This document shows, piece by piece, positions 43,457 through 54,876 of a DNA stretch of 64,000 nucleotides. The translations under genes were made by a program, and so were the position numbers. A model generated the notes under the pieces. That model was not told the DNA's origin. It made no database searches and saw only the letters and a program-made list of their open reading frames with translations. Each line of letters opens with the position of its first letter. Within the stretch, counting starts at the first letter, position 1. Source of the stretch: Asparagopsis taxiformis (taxonomy: Eukaryota > Rhodophyta > Florideophyceae > Bonnemaisoniales > Bonnemaisoniaceae); the NCBI GenBank assembly GCA_030407315.1, contig JALQPE010002123.1, forward strand, positions 62,001-126,000. The letters are read 5' to 3'.

Positions 43457-44604
43457 AGTGCCCTGTACGCGCTGGCGCGCGTCTCGCGCGCGTGAATCCG
43501 ATTACTGAAATTCTGTTTGCCAGGTCTTACTTCGCAATCCACCAATAGATTCCATTCCTACATACCCATACACCCTAACATACTATGGAAGTGTATCATG
43601 TCCTCATAAGTACCGTATTCGCCGCTCTACCTAGGCTTGGATACACTTTTACAGGATCGAAGTATAGTGTCACAATTGCAGACAGAGCACCCTGTTGTGG
43701 TTGTCTTGGTAGAGCGTTGTGTTGATGTGGATGTTCCATACCTTTTTACTGAATAGCAAAGTTACTTGCGGACTAAATACTAATCAGGGCATGGCTATGC
43801 GGTCGTTGCCGTCGTCAATGATTTGACCTAGTTGGCGACGAGACGGAGCATCTATTGGCTCTCTGTCAATACTGTCTCTAATCGACAGTTAATCTAAGCC
43901 TAGTATATGTCGCTCTGTTGCGACGTGTGGCACTGTCTCCGCGAGACAGTGCTATTTCCAGCATCCGTAACAACTAACTTACATCGGTGTCGCCGATGTG
44001 ACAACTCGTCATCAAGAACATCACTCGCTGTTCCTGACATTCTCCTTGGGAGAGCGTTTGACCGATGACAGCATTATTGTCGCTGGTTGCTCAAGTATGA
44101 TAGTAGTTCTATAATACGCTACACCTGTGCATAAACTACTCTCCAGCTACTTCACTATACACTTGTTGTAATTCGAGTGCTTATGATAGCAAATGGAACG
44201 GCCCGCCCATAGCTACACGTGTGCTGCGTCACACGTGTCAACCCAAACACATATGGGGACCTGCCACACGTGTGCTGAGATCACACGTGTGCACATCACC
44301 GTAAGGGAGCTTATATTATTATATGCCTGTCGCCGCCGAGCGAAAGATTACAGGAGCAGCCAATCGCCGCCGCGCGGATTGCACGACTGACATACGGGCT
44401 CTGTCAGTGTGCTTATATTATAGCAGAGACGATTAATGACGCTATCAACAGCAACTAGGCATATGCAGGTCAATGCAGCTTATATACTCAGCACCAGAAG
44501 TTGGCGCCGACCAACAGCATTAGCTCCCCGACGCTACGGTCAGCATCCGCTACCCCACGCACTATCAGCAGCTTAGTATAGAGATATTAACTGCAGCTGA
44601 GTCA
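43457..44604. other. Insert DNA with short palindromes
   Basis: No gene. Contains CACTGTCTCCGCGAGACAGTG (about 43931) and the CACGTG cluster listed separately. Confidence 0.4.
44215..44290. repeat. Four ACACGTGT palindromes
   Basis: ACACGTGT at 44215-44222, 44231-44238, 44266-44273 and 44283-44290, arranged as two pairs with 16-17 bp spacing. The CACGTG core is the standard E-box/G-box. Could be a regulatory cluster or part of an old transposon end. Confidence 0.6.
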
Positions 44605-44722
44605 GTAGCTCACATGGAGCGGGACAGCAATAATATCCGGCAGCTCACCTGGAGCGCGGAGGCACATCTGGCAGTTCACCTGGAACGCAGAAGCAATGCT
44701 GGTAGCTCACATGGAGCACAGC
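44605..44722. repeat. Tandem repeat, about 31-35 bp, four units
   Basis: Four imperfect units starting G-T/C-AGCTCACMTGGAGC. No reading frame is kept across the units. Confidence 0.6.
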
Positions 44723-44910
44723 GGTGTTTTATTATAAATAGCAGCATCTAGAGAAGCTAGAAAGAAAAAGGCACGAGCGAGGGAGCGAAGTGGCTACGTG
44801 CCAAATCTATATTGCCAACCTACCTTGTAGAGTGTTCCACCCTCCATCCGCATTCCAATGGATGTTTTTACAACACTACTGAAATGGCCATGTGCTGCGG
44901 ATGCTTGGCG

Positions 44911-45021
44911 TGTGAAGAGAAACAGTGTTTCCTGGCTGTTTATTGACGGAGTGGAGCGACGGCGGAGGTTAAAGTACTAGAGGAGTGCTGTAAGTGGCTG
45001 TAAGCATATAGTTATTTGTCA
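44911..45021 (-). repeat. LTR of copia element A (3' end)
   Basis: 111 bp, TGTGAAGAG to TTATTTGTCA; a few differences from 54579-54688. Variant copies of the TTATTTGG/C end recur at about 45029 and 45075, outside the LTR. Confidence 0.8.
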
Positions 45022-45237
45022 AGTGTAAGTTATTTGGTAGAGCTGCGAAGTGGCCACGGTGCGGAAAAGAAAAGTTATTTGGCAGTCGCCGCGCGCCGTG
45101 GGCGCTGAGAGGCGGAGTAAAGGAAGTTTGAGAGTGAATTGAACCGGTTTGAGCGCCTTCGTTAATAGATCAGCAGGGTTGTCAATAGAGGAGATATGCT
45201 GTGGTGCAATGAGCCCTTTTTGTACCTGCTCTTTGAG

Positions 45238-46440
45238 CTAGTGGTACTTGATGTCAATGTGGCGTGCCTTGGGTGTCGGGTAAGAGGATTTGGCGGTGAC
45301 AATGGCAGCGGCGTTGTCGATGGACAGGGGGATTGGGGCACGGGCAAGGTGGCGGGTCTCATAAAAGAAGTTGGAAACGGCTAGTAGTTGCTGGGTGGTG
45401 TGGAACGTTGCAACATATTCGGCGGCGTGAGTAGATGGGGACACTGTGCGCTGGCGTTTGGATTGCCACGCAATAGGAGACCCATTATAGATAATCAGGC
45501 TGCCTGTAGTAGAACGACGGGTGTCCGGGCACGCAGCGTGATCCGAGTCTGAGAATGCCATGAGAGAGGATTTGAGCTGGCGGTGATATGTTATTCCCGT
45601 GTTCAGTGAGCCGCGGAGATATCGCAGGACACGCAATGCAGCCAACCAGTGGTAAGTGGTGGGGTTGTGTGAATAGCGGCCCAGAAAGCCAACTATAAAT
45701 GAGATGTCCGGGCGCGTACAGTCGGCGAGATATCGCAGGGCGCCAATAAGGCCTGTATAGTCGTGCTTGGATGTGTTGAGTGGTTTAGAGTCCGTGTTGG
45801 TTGAATAGAGAAGCTCTGAGGCAATCGGAGAGGGTGACGGCTTGGCGTGAGTGTGGCGATACTTGTCGAGGAGGGATTGGATATATCCCGGTTGAGATAT
45901 AGTTATGCCTTGTTTTGATTGCGTTACTTTCCATCCAAGCAAGGTGGAGACAGGACCGAGGTCCTTGAGGGCATACTTCTGAAGGAGGGTGTTTTTGGTT
46001 GAAGAAATGAGCGTTCTGGAATTGGATATAACGGGGAAATCATCCACAGTAATGATAAGAAGGATAAAGCGGGAGGTATCATTTTGGTCGTGACGGATGA
46101 AAGAGCATGGATCGGAGTGCAGACGGGTGAAGCTGTGAGATTGGAGAAAAGAGGCTAAACCCTCTGTGAATATCTTGCACGCCTATTTGCTTCCATACAT
46201 GTTCCCAGTTAGTTGGGCAACATGATTTGGATATCGGAGGGAGCCATCAAAGCGGGTGGGTTGGTGGACGAATATCATTCTGTCCTCGTTGAATTTCTCA
46301 TGAAGAAATGCAGCTTCAAGATCCCATTGTATGGCATGATATGAGTTTGCAGCAGCAAGAGCGAGTGCTAATCGAATTGTGTCGCGGTGAGTTACTGGAC
46401 TGGAGAGATCATACGGGTCATAATGTATTCCGGGGATCTG
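45238..46440 (-). pseudogene. RT and RNase H of copia element A
   Basis: Minus-strand frame with AAFLHEKFNEDR, GNMYGSK, then an in-frame TAG at 46183-46185, and on to LLIITVDDFPVI, where the usual copia YVDD box reads TVDD. RNase H follows with AFSDSDHAACPDTRRSTTGS and SIDNAAAIV. It ends HIDIKYH. It pairs with element C in its non-standard catalytic box. Confidence 0.85.
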
Positions 46441-46790
46441 TTTATCCCCTCGTACTGTGCATCTAACTTTGCGACTGGTCGGGGTGCCATCACTGTCACG
46501 CTTCAGTTTGAATACTGTGGTGAGTGGAATTATTTTCGTGTCAGGCGGGATAGTAGAGCGTGGGACATAGGAGAGAATGCCTCGGGATTCTAAGTTGTCA
46601 ATTTCGGTATTCCAGGCAGCTTCCCAGTCAGCGGCATCTGGTGCCTGGCGTGCCTGGGAGAGGGTCTTGGGTTCCGATACGTTTTGATCAGCAAAGGCGG
46701 TGACATGATTGGAGAACGAATCAGGTTCGGGAAGTACGTCCTAATGGGGTCCGCAGTGGGGTGGTATTCGGCAAAGTCGGAGATGCGGCA

Positions 46791-48028
46791 TCAGTGTACA
46801 GTATTCTTGTCAGGGTTGAATACGAAATAGTGTCGGCAATCTTGGCGGGCCAGGTAATGCATTAGAATGGCTCGCGGTCCAAGTTTGGAGTGTGGGGAGC
46901 GATCGTGGACATAGCCCTGTGTGCCGAACGGTAGGAGAGTGGTGACGTCAGGTGAGGTGCGAGTCCAGAGAGTGGCAGGGAGCGAGCCATGTGCACTGTG
47001 CGGAGTGTGATTGTATGAATCTGTTGCATTGATGAGAGCGTAGTCGAAAAGGGTGTGTGGAAGGCCAGAGGTGAGAAGACTGGAACGTGTAGAATCCAAT
47101 ATGGTTCGATTGACACGCTCTGCTAACGAATTTTCTTGCGGAGTGTGAGGTATCGTAGGGTGAGCGGTGATGTTGAGCTGCGCATAGAATTGTTTCAGAT
47201 CCGATGAGTAATACTCACGAGCATTGTCAGAAGTGATTTAGTGTATGACATGGGGCGTGTGAGTGTGTGTGTGAAGGATGTTGTTTTGATGAAGGCAGCG
47301 GCGCCTGATTTGGTAGGGCTGCAGTGCACTGTGAGATAACGACTGCCTTCGTCGAGGAATGTTGAAAAATACCGGTTACCATCCTGGGAGGTGCATGGAA
47401 ATGGGCCACAGATGTCAGTATGCAGGTGGCTGCCAATGGGTGCAGAGCGGGAGCGTCGCCGGAAGGGTGCAGCGCTTGTTTTACCCACTGCACAGCCTGA
47501 GCAGGACATCCTGGGCGGAGACTGGAGAAGTGATTTAGGCATGTTGGGAACAAGGTTTTGTTTGGCCATGTGATGGATCTTTTTTGGATGGGCATGACAG
47601 AGCTTGAGGTGCCAGTGATGATAGTCCCTGAGAACTGACGAGAAGGGAACTGTGATTTTTTGTTTGACGCGGGTCAACTGGATACGTTTAGTTCCTTTGT
47701 TTGTTCGGTCTGGTTTGGGTATTTTGCGGAGGCGGGAGGGCTTCTTGAGCGTAGATTTGATGCGGGGGGTTCCAGAGAGTGGCTTCTTTTTTGTTCCATT
47801 GAGTTGGCGTTTTCGCAACGAAAGGCGGGAGGGTATGGTGCGAGCTGTGTTGGCCATGTTTCGTGAAGGGGACTTGCGCGGTGCATGATTGCTGGACAAA
47901 ATATAGAGACCTTTATGTTTTGGTGCAGTGGCTATCACACGTGGGGAAGGAGGTGGGGATGATTGTTCAGTGATGTATGCCTTGTTATGTTGAAACAAAA
48001 CATCATGTGTGCGGGTAACCTGTGACAC
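46791..48028 (-). pseudogene. Linker and integrase of copia element A
   Basis: The right part carries a long basic Lys/Arg/Pro-rich linker, then a GAG-pre-integrase segment (HLKLCHAHPKKIH ... CSGCAVGKT) and the start of the integrase core (HTDICGPFPC). The frame breaks near 47195-47240. The 47099-46791 piece continues the C-terminal integrase region. Non-functional. Confidence 0.8.
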
Positions 48029-48324
48029 GGAGAGAAGGTTCGATTGAAGTTCTGGTCCAACAATTGCTGGATGAGCAGGAGGGTGGATTCGTGGTTAACT
48101 GGGATGGAGACATGATCTCGGTGCGTGGTTCGCGATTTGCGGCCATCAGCGTTACGTGTGTGCGATCTGTACTTGGTCATTCCTGAAACGGGTTTAACAA
48201 GGTGTGTCGGGTCAGCACCCGAATCCAGAATGTATGAGGTGCAGGGAGTGGTGTGGAAACGTACAGTGTCAATGGGATGGTCATCTGTGGCGGTGTCGGA
48301 GTCGTGAGATTCGTCTTCATGGTA

Positions 48325-49243
48325 CTAATGGCATGCCGATCCTGGAATGGAAAGGTGTGCTTTCGGTTTTAGCGTGTGCACGGTATTGCCTTTGTGGCGC
48401 GCGATGGCAGCGAGGTGTGACTTCCGAACACGACATTCCGATGTGGAATGGTAGAACGATCCGTGTATGGTGCACCACGGACCTGAGTGTCCGGAAGGTG
48501 GTTTTATGTGGTTGTTCGGATTGATACGGTGCTGGAATGTCGAGGAACGAGAGCGGGGATTGTACTGATGTCGGGTACGGAGTACACGAGATGTAGCAGG
48601 TGGTGACTGTAGTGGAGGTGATGTCCGCTTGGTTATGTCATCGTGTTTGGCCATCATTGATATTATTGTGGGCATTGGGAGCGGAGCTGTTGGGTGAAGA
48701 GCATTATGTGCTGCGATGGTTTGAAGGAAAACAGTCCAGTCGGAATGACTTTCGAGTCCTTCAAGAATGAATTTGACAGTGGTTTGCTCATTGGATATGT
48801 CCGGGTAGTTCGCACGGATCATAATAGCTCTGATCTCGTTGTGCTTTGCAACATACTCCGAGACAGTGAGTAAGCTGTTCCACTTGATCTGCTGAGCTTT
48901 AGATCGGAGGTTTTCATCCGTATGCTCAGGATTTCTTGTAGTGAGACGCGTCTGGATGCGGGCAAAGAGTGTGTGAATGGGGCCAGAAAGTTCGGCGTCA
49001 GTGAATAGTGCCATAATCTCAGGGGAGAGAGTGGGAAGTACGAGGAGTTGCGCTTGAGAGTGATTTGTGATGTGAAGGTTGGCTTCTGCTTCAGTGGTAG
49101 AGGTTGGGGTGGGTTGTAAAAGATATTGCAAGACATTGTATGATCGAGCAAAATGCTCAACGCTTATGCGCCATGGAATGAAATTGGAAAATGTGAGCGT
49201 GGGGATTTCCAGCTGATGTGGAATAGACGTGGGCGTGGTAGTC
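48325..49243 (-). pseudogene. Gag of copia element A, main part
   Basis: UBN2-type copia Gag (LTFSNFIPWRISVEHF ... VSEYVAKHNEIRAIMIRANYP) followed by a Cys/His knuckle WCTIHGSFYHSTSEC (C-x2-H-x4-H-x4-C type). Its first 66 or so codons lie on the far side of element B at 54378-54574; the two halves join in frame once B and one copy of TAGTC are disregarded. So B landed in the A gag gene. Confidence 0.85.
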
Positions 49244-49561
49244 TGTCAAAGTCCATCGAATTCAAGTTGCTAGTTGCAGCGGTGCCACTGTGCTGGTTCT
49301 TTTAATTGCAAGCGGTTGGTGCTAGAGAGTATTTATACTACTTGTAACAAGTGATTTTGGTTATAGAGAGAGAACAGATTGGCAGAGATATACTCGAAGG
49401 TTCGAATGAACTCGAGACTGTGATAGAGGGTTCAACATAAGAGTTACGATATCGATAGCCTCGTCATGTGTAGTGAAATTCGCTAAGGTACGAATTCCAT
49501 TAATGGAACTTGAGTGTACTGTAATCACTCTGGTGCACCGTGACAAATTCCACATCCGACA
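49244..49561 (-). repeat. 3' LTR of copia element B
   Basis: 318 bp, TGTCAAAG to ATCCGACA on the plus strand; nearly identical to 54055-54372. Confidence 0.93.
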
Positions 49562-49568
49562 TTCCCCC

Positions 49569-52055
49569 TCACGGTGCAGGAGGTGTAATTTGCAGTACTT
49601 GTCGATGTTGTGCAAATGTAGTACCAACCAAAGCCTTTGTAAATGAGTCCGCCTTATTCGTCGCAGATGGAGTGTAGCTGACTTGAACATCTTTCTTCTG
49701 GATGTGTTCCTTAACGAAATGATATCGGATTCCAACATATTTGACATTGCGTAATCCCTGTACCTCCTTTGTCCATGCTATGCTTCCCAGGTTGTCCTGA
49801 TAGATGTTAGTTGCACTCACCTGCTTGATACCAATTTCACTGAGAAAACCACGAATCCATATGACCTGGCGCACACATTCAGACAATGCATTGAACTCTG
49901 CCTCAGCCGTAGACAATGCTGTAGTAGTCTGTAGTCGAGATGCCCACCATATCGGCACATCATTCACAGTGATGACGATTCCACTGCGTGACCTTCTTTT
50001 GTGAAGATCCCGAGCCCAGTCAGAGTCCGACCATGCCTCAAGGATGGCCTTTCCGTTCTTTCCATCAATCCTGATTCCCCATGACGAAGTGGCAATCAAA
50101 TATTTCACAACTTGCTTCATCATTCTCCAGTGCTTTTGCTCAGGTGCTGATTGGTACTTTCCGAGCATAGAAACAGCTGAGGCAATATCAGGTCGTGTGC
50201 GAGTAGATAGGTACAGCATTGCACCCAATACTTCTGCGTATGGAACGTTTAACATTTCCATCTTAGATTGTTCGGAGCGTTCTTGTTTTGGATCGTATAG
50301 GACATGTCCACTGGGTAATGGCGATTTGGCAGGGTTAGCATTGCACATATTTGCAGTTCGTATGATCTTATGTGCTAATGCACTCTGTGATATGTGATAT
50401 CCTGTAGTGGTATTCATCACCCGAACCCCAAGGAAAAACTCGCTGGCTCCAAGGTCCGTTATATTGAACCGTCTTGCAAGATCCTTCTTCACAACAGTGA
50501 GTAGACTATCACTTCCAAACAGGGCCAGATCATCAACATATGCCAGTATGATAGCAAATCCGAACGATTCAGAACGAATAAAGATGCATTCATTGGCTTT
50601 AATAGGCCTGAAATGAATGGAACGCAGAACTGCAGTGAGCTCTTGATACCAAAGCTTCGGTGCCTGCCTTAGGCCATATAAAGACTTGTACAACTTAACA
50701 GTTGAGCCATTTGCACTTGTTATCCCAATAATAGATGGTGGCTTGAGCCAAATAGACAGTGTGTCCGGAAGTTTCGCATATAGAAAGGCGGATTGGATGT
50801 CTAAGTGACATCTAGACCATCCGAATGCAGCTGCCAGAGTGAGTAATAACCTGAACAGCTCAAAGCATGCAACAGGTGCGTATAGATCTGCATAATTTTC
50901 ATTGTAGAGACGCTGAAGATTCCCCCTGGCCACAAGTCTGGCCTTGAAGCGCGAAGGTTTTCCCATCGCATCCCTCTTCAACTTCAGAATAATTCCAGAT
51001 GGCAGTATATTTGCAGGTTGTTTCACTGGGTTGTCTAATGGCTCTGAATGCCATGTACCTGCCTTCTGCAATGAGTTGAATTCCTCTTCAATTGCTTTGA
51101 TCCAATGTTCACGCTCTGGTGATGAAAGCGCTTCTTGCACTGTAGGTTCATCACATGTTGTGATCATTTGTGGCAATGCTGTCGCTGCTCTCATATCATA
51201 CGTGTCAAATTCATTGGTTTCTTCTCCTGAGAGCTGTGCATCGTCCTCATTGGAAGGAAATAGATCTGTGATTGTCACAGTATTATCCTCACATTGATTT
51301 GATAGATCACTGTGACTGCCATCATCAGTATCATGACTTCTGGCATTGTATATGGACTCAGGCTCTATGATTTCATCATCATCAGAAGCATCATTTTCGT
51401 TTGTATCAGTAGTATTTTCTGATGACGAGTCTTCTGTGTAGCTAGGTATATAGAATTCCTGCTCCACATCGGAGTCGCTCCCGTCAGGAACCAGACTGTT
51501 GTCTGTGTTCAGTAAACCAAGTCCAGGGAACTCCAACTCATTAAATTGAACATGTTTGGTTACATGGAATCCATTACCGCAGAGTATCTTGTATATACCG
51601 CCCTTGACGTGTCCAAGGTTGATGCCATGGATTGCACGAGATTCAAACTTGCCTAGGCGCTTCTTGTTAGGAGCAAAAAATGCCTTGCATCCAAATGGAC
51701 GTATATGCTTGATGTGTGGATTAGTCACTCCAAATAGTCTTTCATAGGGTACTTGCTTAGTTGAAGCATGTGTCATTCCATTTTTGCATTGACAGGCATG
51801 TTCAAGTGCTTCACTCCAGAAAGAGAGAGGAAGATTTGACTCAATAAGTACTGATCGTACAGCAGACCGCAAAGCACCTTGGCTTCTTTCCACAAGTCCA
51901 TTAGAGGCAGGCGTGTACGGTGAAGCCGTGTGTATAATAACACCTTTCTCTTGCAGTTCTCTTTGGACAGGAAAGAATTCTGATCCGCCATCAGTGTGTA
52001 ATACACGCACATATGTCCCTGACTGTCTTTCAAATATAGCAAAGAGCGCAATAGT
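49569..52055 (-). pseudogene. Integrase C-part, RT and RNase H of copia B
   Basis: From about 52055 the frame reads YVRVLHTDGGSEFF (integrase second Asp) and NGLVERSQG (Glu), then an acidic Asp/Glu/Ser/Thr-rich stretch, RT with LDIQSAFLYAKL, SLYGLRQAPKLWY and the standard AYVDDLALF box, and RNase H (EAWSDSDWARD, STAEAEFNALSE, QDNLGSIAW). It ends TPPAP at 49569. It is one nucleotide out of frame with the preceding integrase part, so pol is broken at about 52055. Confidence 0.88.
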
Positions 52056-53164
52056 GCGCTAGATGTTTCCCCTTTCGTCTTGAGTGGTATAGTTTCAATA
52101 AACCTTGAATATTCATCCACTATTGTCAAGAAATAGCGATGTCCTGAGCGCGATGGAGGAATAATTGGACCAACAAGGTCAGCATGGAGTGCTCCTGGGG
52201 AACATTCCTTGGTAATGCTTCCGTCATATTTACGCCGGAACTTTCCTCCAGTGCATGGACTGCATTTAATAACATCTCCAGAGACTGGTGGTAGTTTTCC
52301 AGATTGTATCATACGCTTGATATCTTGTAGTGATCCAAAGTGGGACAATCGTTTTTGCCACACTTGCTCATAGCTAGAATTGCCATTCTCATCGAGAGTA
52401 TAGTTTTCATTGCAGCTTGGGGGGTTTCCAATCCGGGACAAATCGATTTGATCCATGTCGACGTCATCGACATCCACTTCGGTATCACTATTACTTGGGT
52501 TTGTACTGTCGGAAGAGATAATTTCACATGCAGTATCAGTAGTTTGGGTTGCTGTGTCACTCTCATTATCACTGTCACTTGCGTTACGAAAAGGCATGGG
52601 TGACTGTTTTCGCGTTTGTTGGAGTGTTACCACTGCCATGGCTGCTTTCACGTTATCATCTTCATTATTTTCAATCGCACTACATGATGCGCCAATCTCT
52701 TCTGTACCTATGAAGTACAAGCCGTTGTTGTCACGATGGGCAATACCAATAATTGAATTGCTGTTATCAACATCAATTAAAAACGCTTTCTTCGCTGTAA
52801 ATAGCACGGAGATTCCTTTAGCAGTTAGTGCTGGTATAGAGAGGAGATCCATTGCCAGGATTCTTGCTGCAAGAACGTTCGATAGTTCTATAGTTTCTGT
52901 ACCTGTTGGTGTGCTCCATTGCACTGTACGAGATCCTGTGCGTTCTGCATTAATCTTTGAGTCATCTCCAAGGGATATCGGGACGTTGCATACAGAACTA
53001 TTCTGTAAGACTTGAGATACTTTCGTCATATGTGTTGTTTTGCCAGAGTCCAGCATCATACATGCATTTCCAACGACTATAGCTTGCCACTGCAACACGC
53101 ACTTCCTTCTTCTTAGTATTTCTCTTATCTTTTGTAACCGTATTTTCAAATGCAATTGGAGCAC
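52020..53164 (-). pseudogene. Protease and integrase N-part of copia B
   Basis: Contains the protease motif MMLDSGKTTHMTK, then GAG-pre-integrase (WQKRLSHFGSLQDI ... KCSPCTGGKFRR) and the integrase core start (LHADLVGPIIPPSRSGHRYF). It overlaps the gag frame (52998-53164) in the +1 frame, which could be a programmed shift or a mutation. A second shift at about 52055 is needed to reach RT. Confidence 0.85.
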
Positions 53165-53918
53165 TTGGTGTATCCTTCAGCGCTTTCTCCTTAATAGTGC
53201 TACTTCCACTTAAATTGAGACGATTATTCGGATTATTCGGATTCAAGTAGCACTTTTTCGTTGAGTGCCCTCGGCGATCACAAATCTGGCACGCTGATTG
53301 AGTAATTGCATTTGCACGTTGCGGTTTTACCTTGTACTTGAGCGCACGCTGTTCTTCTATTAATCGTTGTGTTATATCCTCCCAATTGGCGCTTTCATCA
53401 GCCAGCGTTTTTATAGCGGCCGTGACTGGTGCCAACTCAGGAGCTTGCACAGATGCTACAAGGAGTGCGACAGCAAACTCCTCTTGTAGTTTAGTATCCA
53501 TTGACCTTAATTGTTCAATTAGTGCTGCCATCTTGTCAACGTGTGACCCCATGTCCTTTTGCACATCATGAAAGCGGAGCGATACAAGCTCAGTCATCTT
53601 TGATATACGTGAGGCGGTAGATCTAGAATCATAACGCTCATCAAGCTTCTTGAGCATTTGAAATGGCCTACCAACGACAGATCTGATAACACGTAGTGGT
53701 TTATCATTGAGAGCATGAATGATTATGTGACTGGCCTTCTTCTGAGAAGTATCAAAGGACTTCTTCTTCGGGCTGTCTTCTTCATATGGGTTTGAGTCAT
53801 GTATCAGCGTTTCAGTGAGATCCTTTGCCTCACATGATGCTTCGACTCTTATTTTCCACAGGCGGTAGTCACCGTTCTCATCAAAAGGTTTGATGCGTAT
53901 TTTCTCTTCTTCAGCCAT
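52998..53918 (-). CDS. Gag of copia element B
   Basis: A 306-residue Gag from an ATG. N-terminal FDENGDYRLWKIRVEA fits the copia Gag fold, the middle is helical, and a CCHC zinc knuckle CQICDRRGHSTKKC lies near residue 215. It forms the capsid and binds genomic RNA. Appears intact. Confidence 0.88.
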   Translation of the reverse strand: MAEEEKIRIKPFDENGDYRLWKIRVEASCEAKDLTETLIHDSNPYEEDSPKKKSFDTSQKKASHIIIHALNDKPLRVIRSVVGRPFQMLKKLDERYDSRSTASRISKMTELVSLRFHDVQKDMGSHVDKMAALIEQLRSMDTKLQEEFAVALLVASVQAPELAPVTAAIKTLADESANWEDITQRLIEEQRALKYKVKPQRANAITQSACQICDRRGHSTKKCYLNPNNPNNRLNLSGSSTIKEKALKDTPSAPIAFENTVTKDKRNTKKKEVRVAVASYSRWKCMYDAGLWQNNTYDESISSLTE

Positions 53919-54040
53919 TGCAATTCTATTGTTTCTGGCACTGTTTCGAAGATTGATTGCACTGTTGGAGGGCCTTGTGGATGGAAGTATAATCTTGGAT
54001 TATGAACGAATGTTGAGCACAATAGCGAATCGGTTCGGCT

Positions 54041-54054
54041 CTGGGCCCATAACC
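54041..54054 (-). other. Primer-binding site of copia B
   Basis: Plus strand CTGGGCCCATAACC equals the anticodon stem-loop of eukaryotic initiator tRNA-Met, placed directly inside the 5' LTR. Drosophila copia is known to prime from an initiator tRNA-Met half-molecule of this kind. Confidence 0.8.
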
Positions 54055-54372
54055 TGTCAAAGTCCGTCGAATTCAAGTTGCTAGTTGCAGCGGTGCCACT
54101 GTGCTGGTTCTTTTAATTGCAAGCGGTTGGTGCTAGAGAGTATTTATACTACTTGTAACAAGTGATTTTGGTTATAGAGAGAGAACAGATTGGCAGAGAT
54201 ATACTCGAAGGTTCGAATGAACTCGAGACTGTGATAGAGGGTTCAACATAAGAGTTACGATATCGATAGTCTCGTCATGTGTAGTGAAATTCGTTAAGGT
54301 ACGAATTCCATTAATGGAACTTGAGTGTACTGTAATCACTCTGGTGCACCGTGACAAATTCCACATCCGACA
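54055..54372 (-). repeat. 5' LTR of copia element B
   Basis: 318 bp partner LTR; three substitutions seen against the other copy. Confidence 0.93.
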
Positions 54373-54377
54373 TAGTC

Positions 54378-54574
54378 ATGGGTGCAAGATAGTAGGCGGT
54401 AGTCGTCGTCGCCAATGGAATGTGAGGTGGGCGGAAGTTGTCGTCGCCGGTTGGTGTGTCGCTGGGGACTTGTGCAGGTGTTGTGGCAGAATGAGCAGAT
54501 TGGTCGTCAGAGAGATCTCGTGCTGGAGAGGGAATGTCGGTGGGTGGGGATGCGCTTGGTGCGTCTGGGTCCAT
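54378..54574 (-). pseudogene. Gag of copia element A, N-terminal part
   Basis: Starts MDPDAPSASPPTDIPSPARD at an ATG that lies inside the primer-binding site, and runs into element B after TTTTAYYLAPMT. The gag start overlapping the primer site leaves essentially no 5' leader. Confidence 0.8.
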
Positions 54575-54578
54575 AACC
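54565..54578 (-). other. Primer-binding site of copia A
   Basis: CTGGGTCCATAACC: one mismatch to the B site, same position relative to the LTR. Confidence 0.75.
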
Positions 54579-54688
54579 TGTGAAGAGAACAGTGTTCCTT
54601 AGCTGTTTATTGACGGAGTGGAGCGACGGCGGAGGTTAAAGTACTAGAGGAGAGCTGTAAGTGGCTGTAAGAATATAGCTATTTGTCA
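54579..54688 (-). repeat. LTR of copia element A (5' end)
   Basis: 110 bp, TGTGAAGAG to ATTTGTCA. The primer-binding site lies directly to its left. Confidence 0.8.
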
Positions 54689-54723
54689 ATGCCAACGCAA
54701 TCACCTCACATCCATTTGCGCTC

Positions 54724-54876
54724 TGTTAGAAGGACAATCTCCTTACCGTCGTCCGTTTACTGATCCTATTCTAATTGGCCTTAAGTACTGTTCTCGTTTT
54801 CTGTCCTGTTGTCAGTGTAGTGTCTGTTAGTGTATTTGTCCGTGCGTACTGTGGTTATTGAGTTAGCGTGCTGACA
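54724..54876 (-). repeat. 3' LTR of copia element C
   Basis: 153 bp, TGTTAGAAGG to GTGCTGACA. The pol frame ends inside it at 54781. A second TTAGCGTGCTGACA ends 48 bp further on at 54924. Confidence 0.93.

Larger units (their letters stand above)
49244..54372 (-). mobile_element. Copia element B, nested in element A
   Basis: A 5129 bp Ty1/copia element with 318 bp LTRs (TG...CA), three visible LTR differences, and a 5 bp target-site duplication TAGTC (49239-49243 and 54373-54377). The purine tract GAGGGGGAA, in element orientation, directly precedes the 3' LTR (49562-49570). The primer site is at 54041-54054. Gag, protease-integrase and RT-RNase H lie in three successive frames. Confidence 0.93.
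44911..54688 (-). mobile_element. Copia element A (decayed, hosts element B)
   Basis: Ty1/copia element bounded by about 110 bp LTRs, on the minus strand. Without nested element B (49244-54372) it is about 4.6 kb. Order from the right: LTR, primer site, Gag, protease-linker-integrase, RT-RNase H, LTR. There are several stops and frameshifts. The flanks do not match: the right LTR abuts WD-B2' sequence at 54689, while the left LTR abuts unrelated DNA, and no target-site duplication is seen. This points to recombination through the element. Confidence 0.85.
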
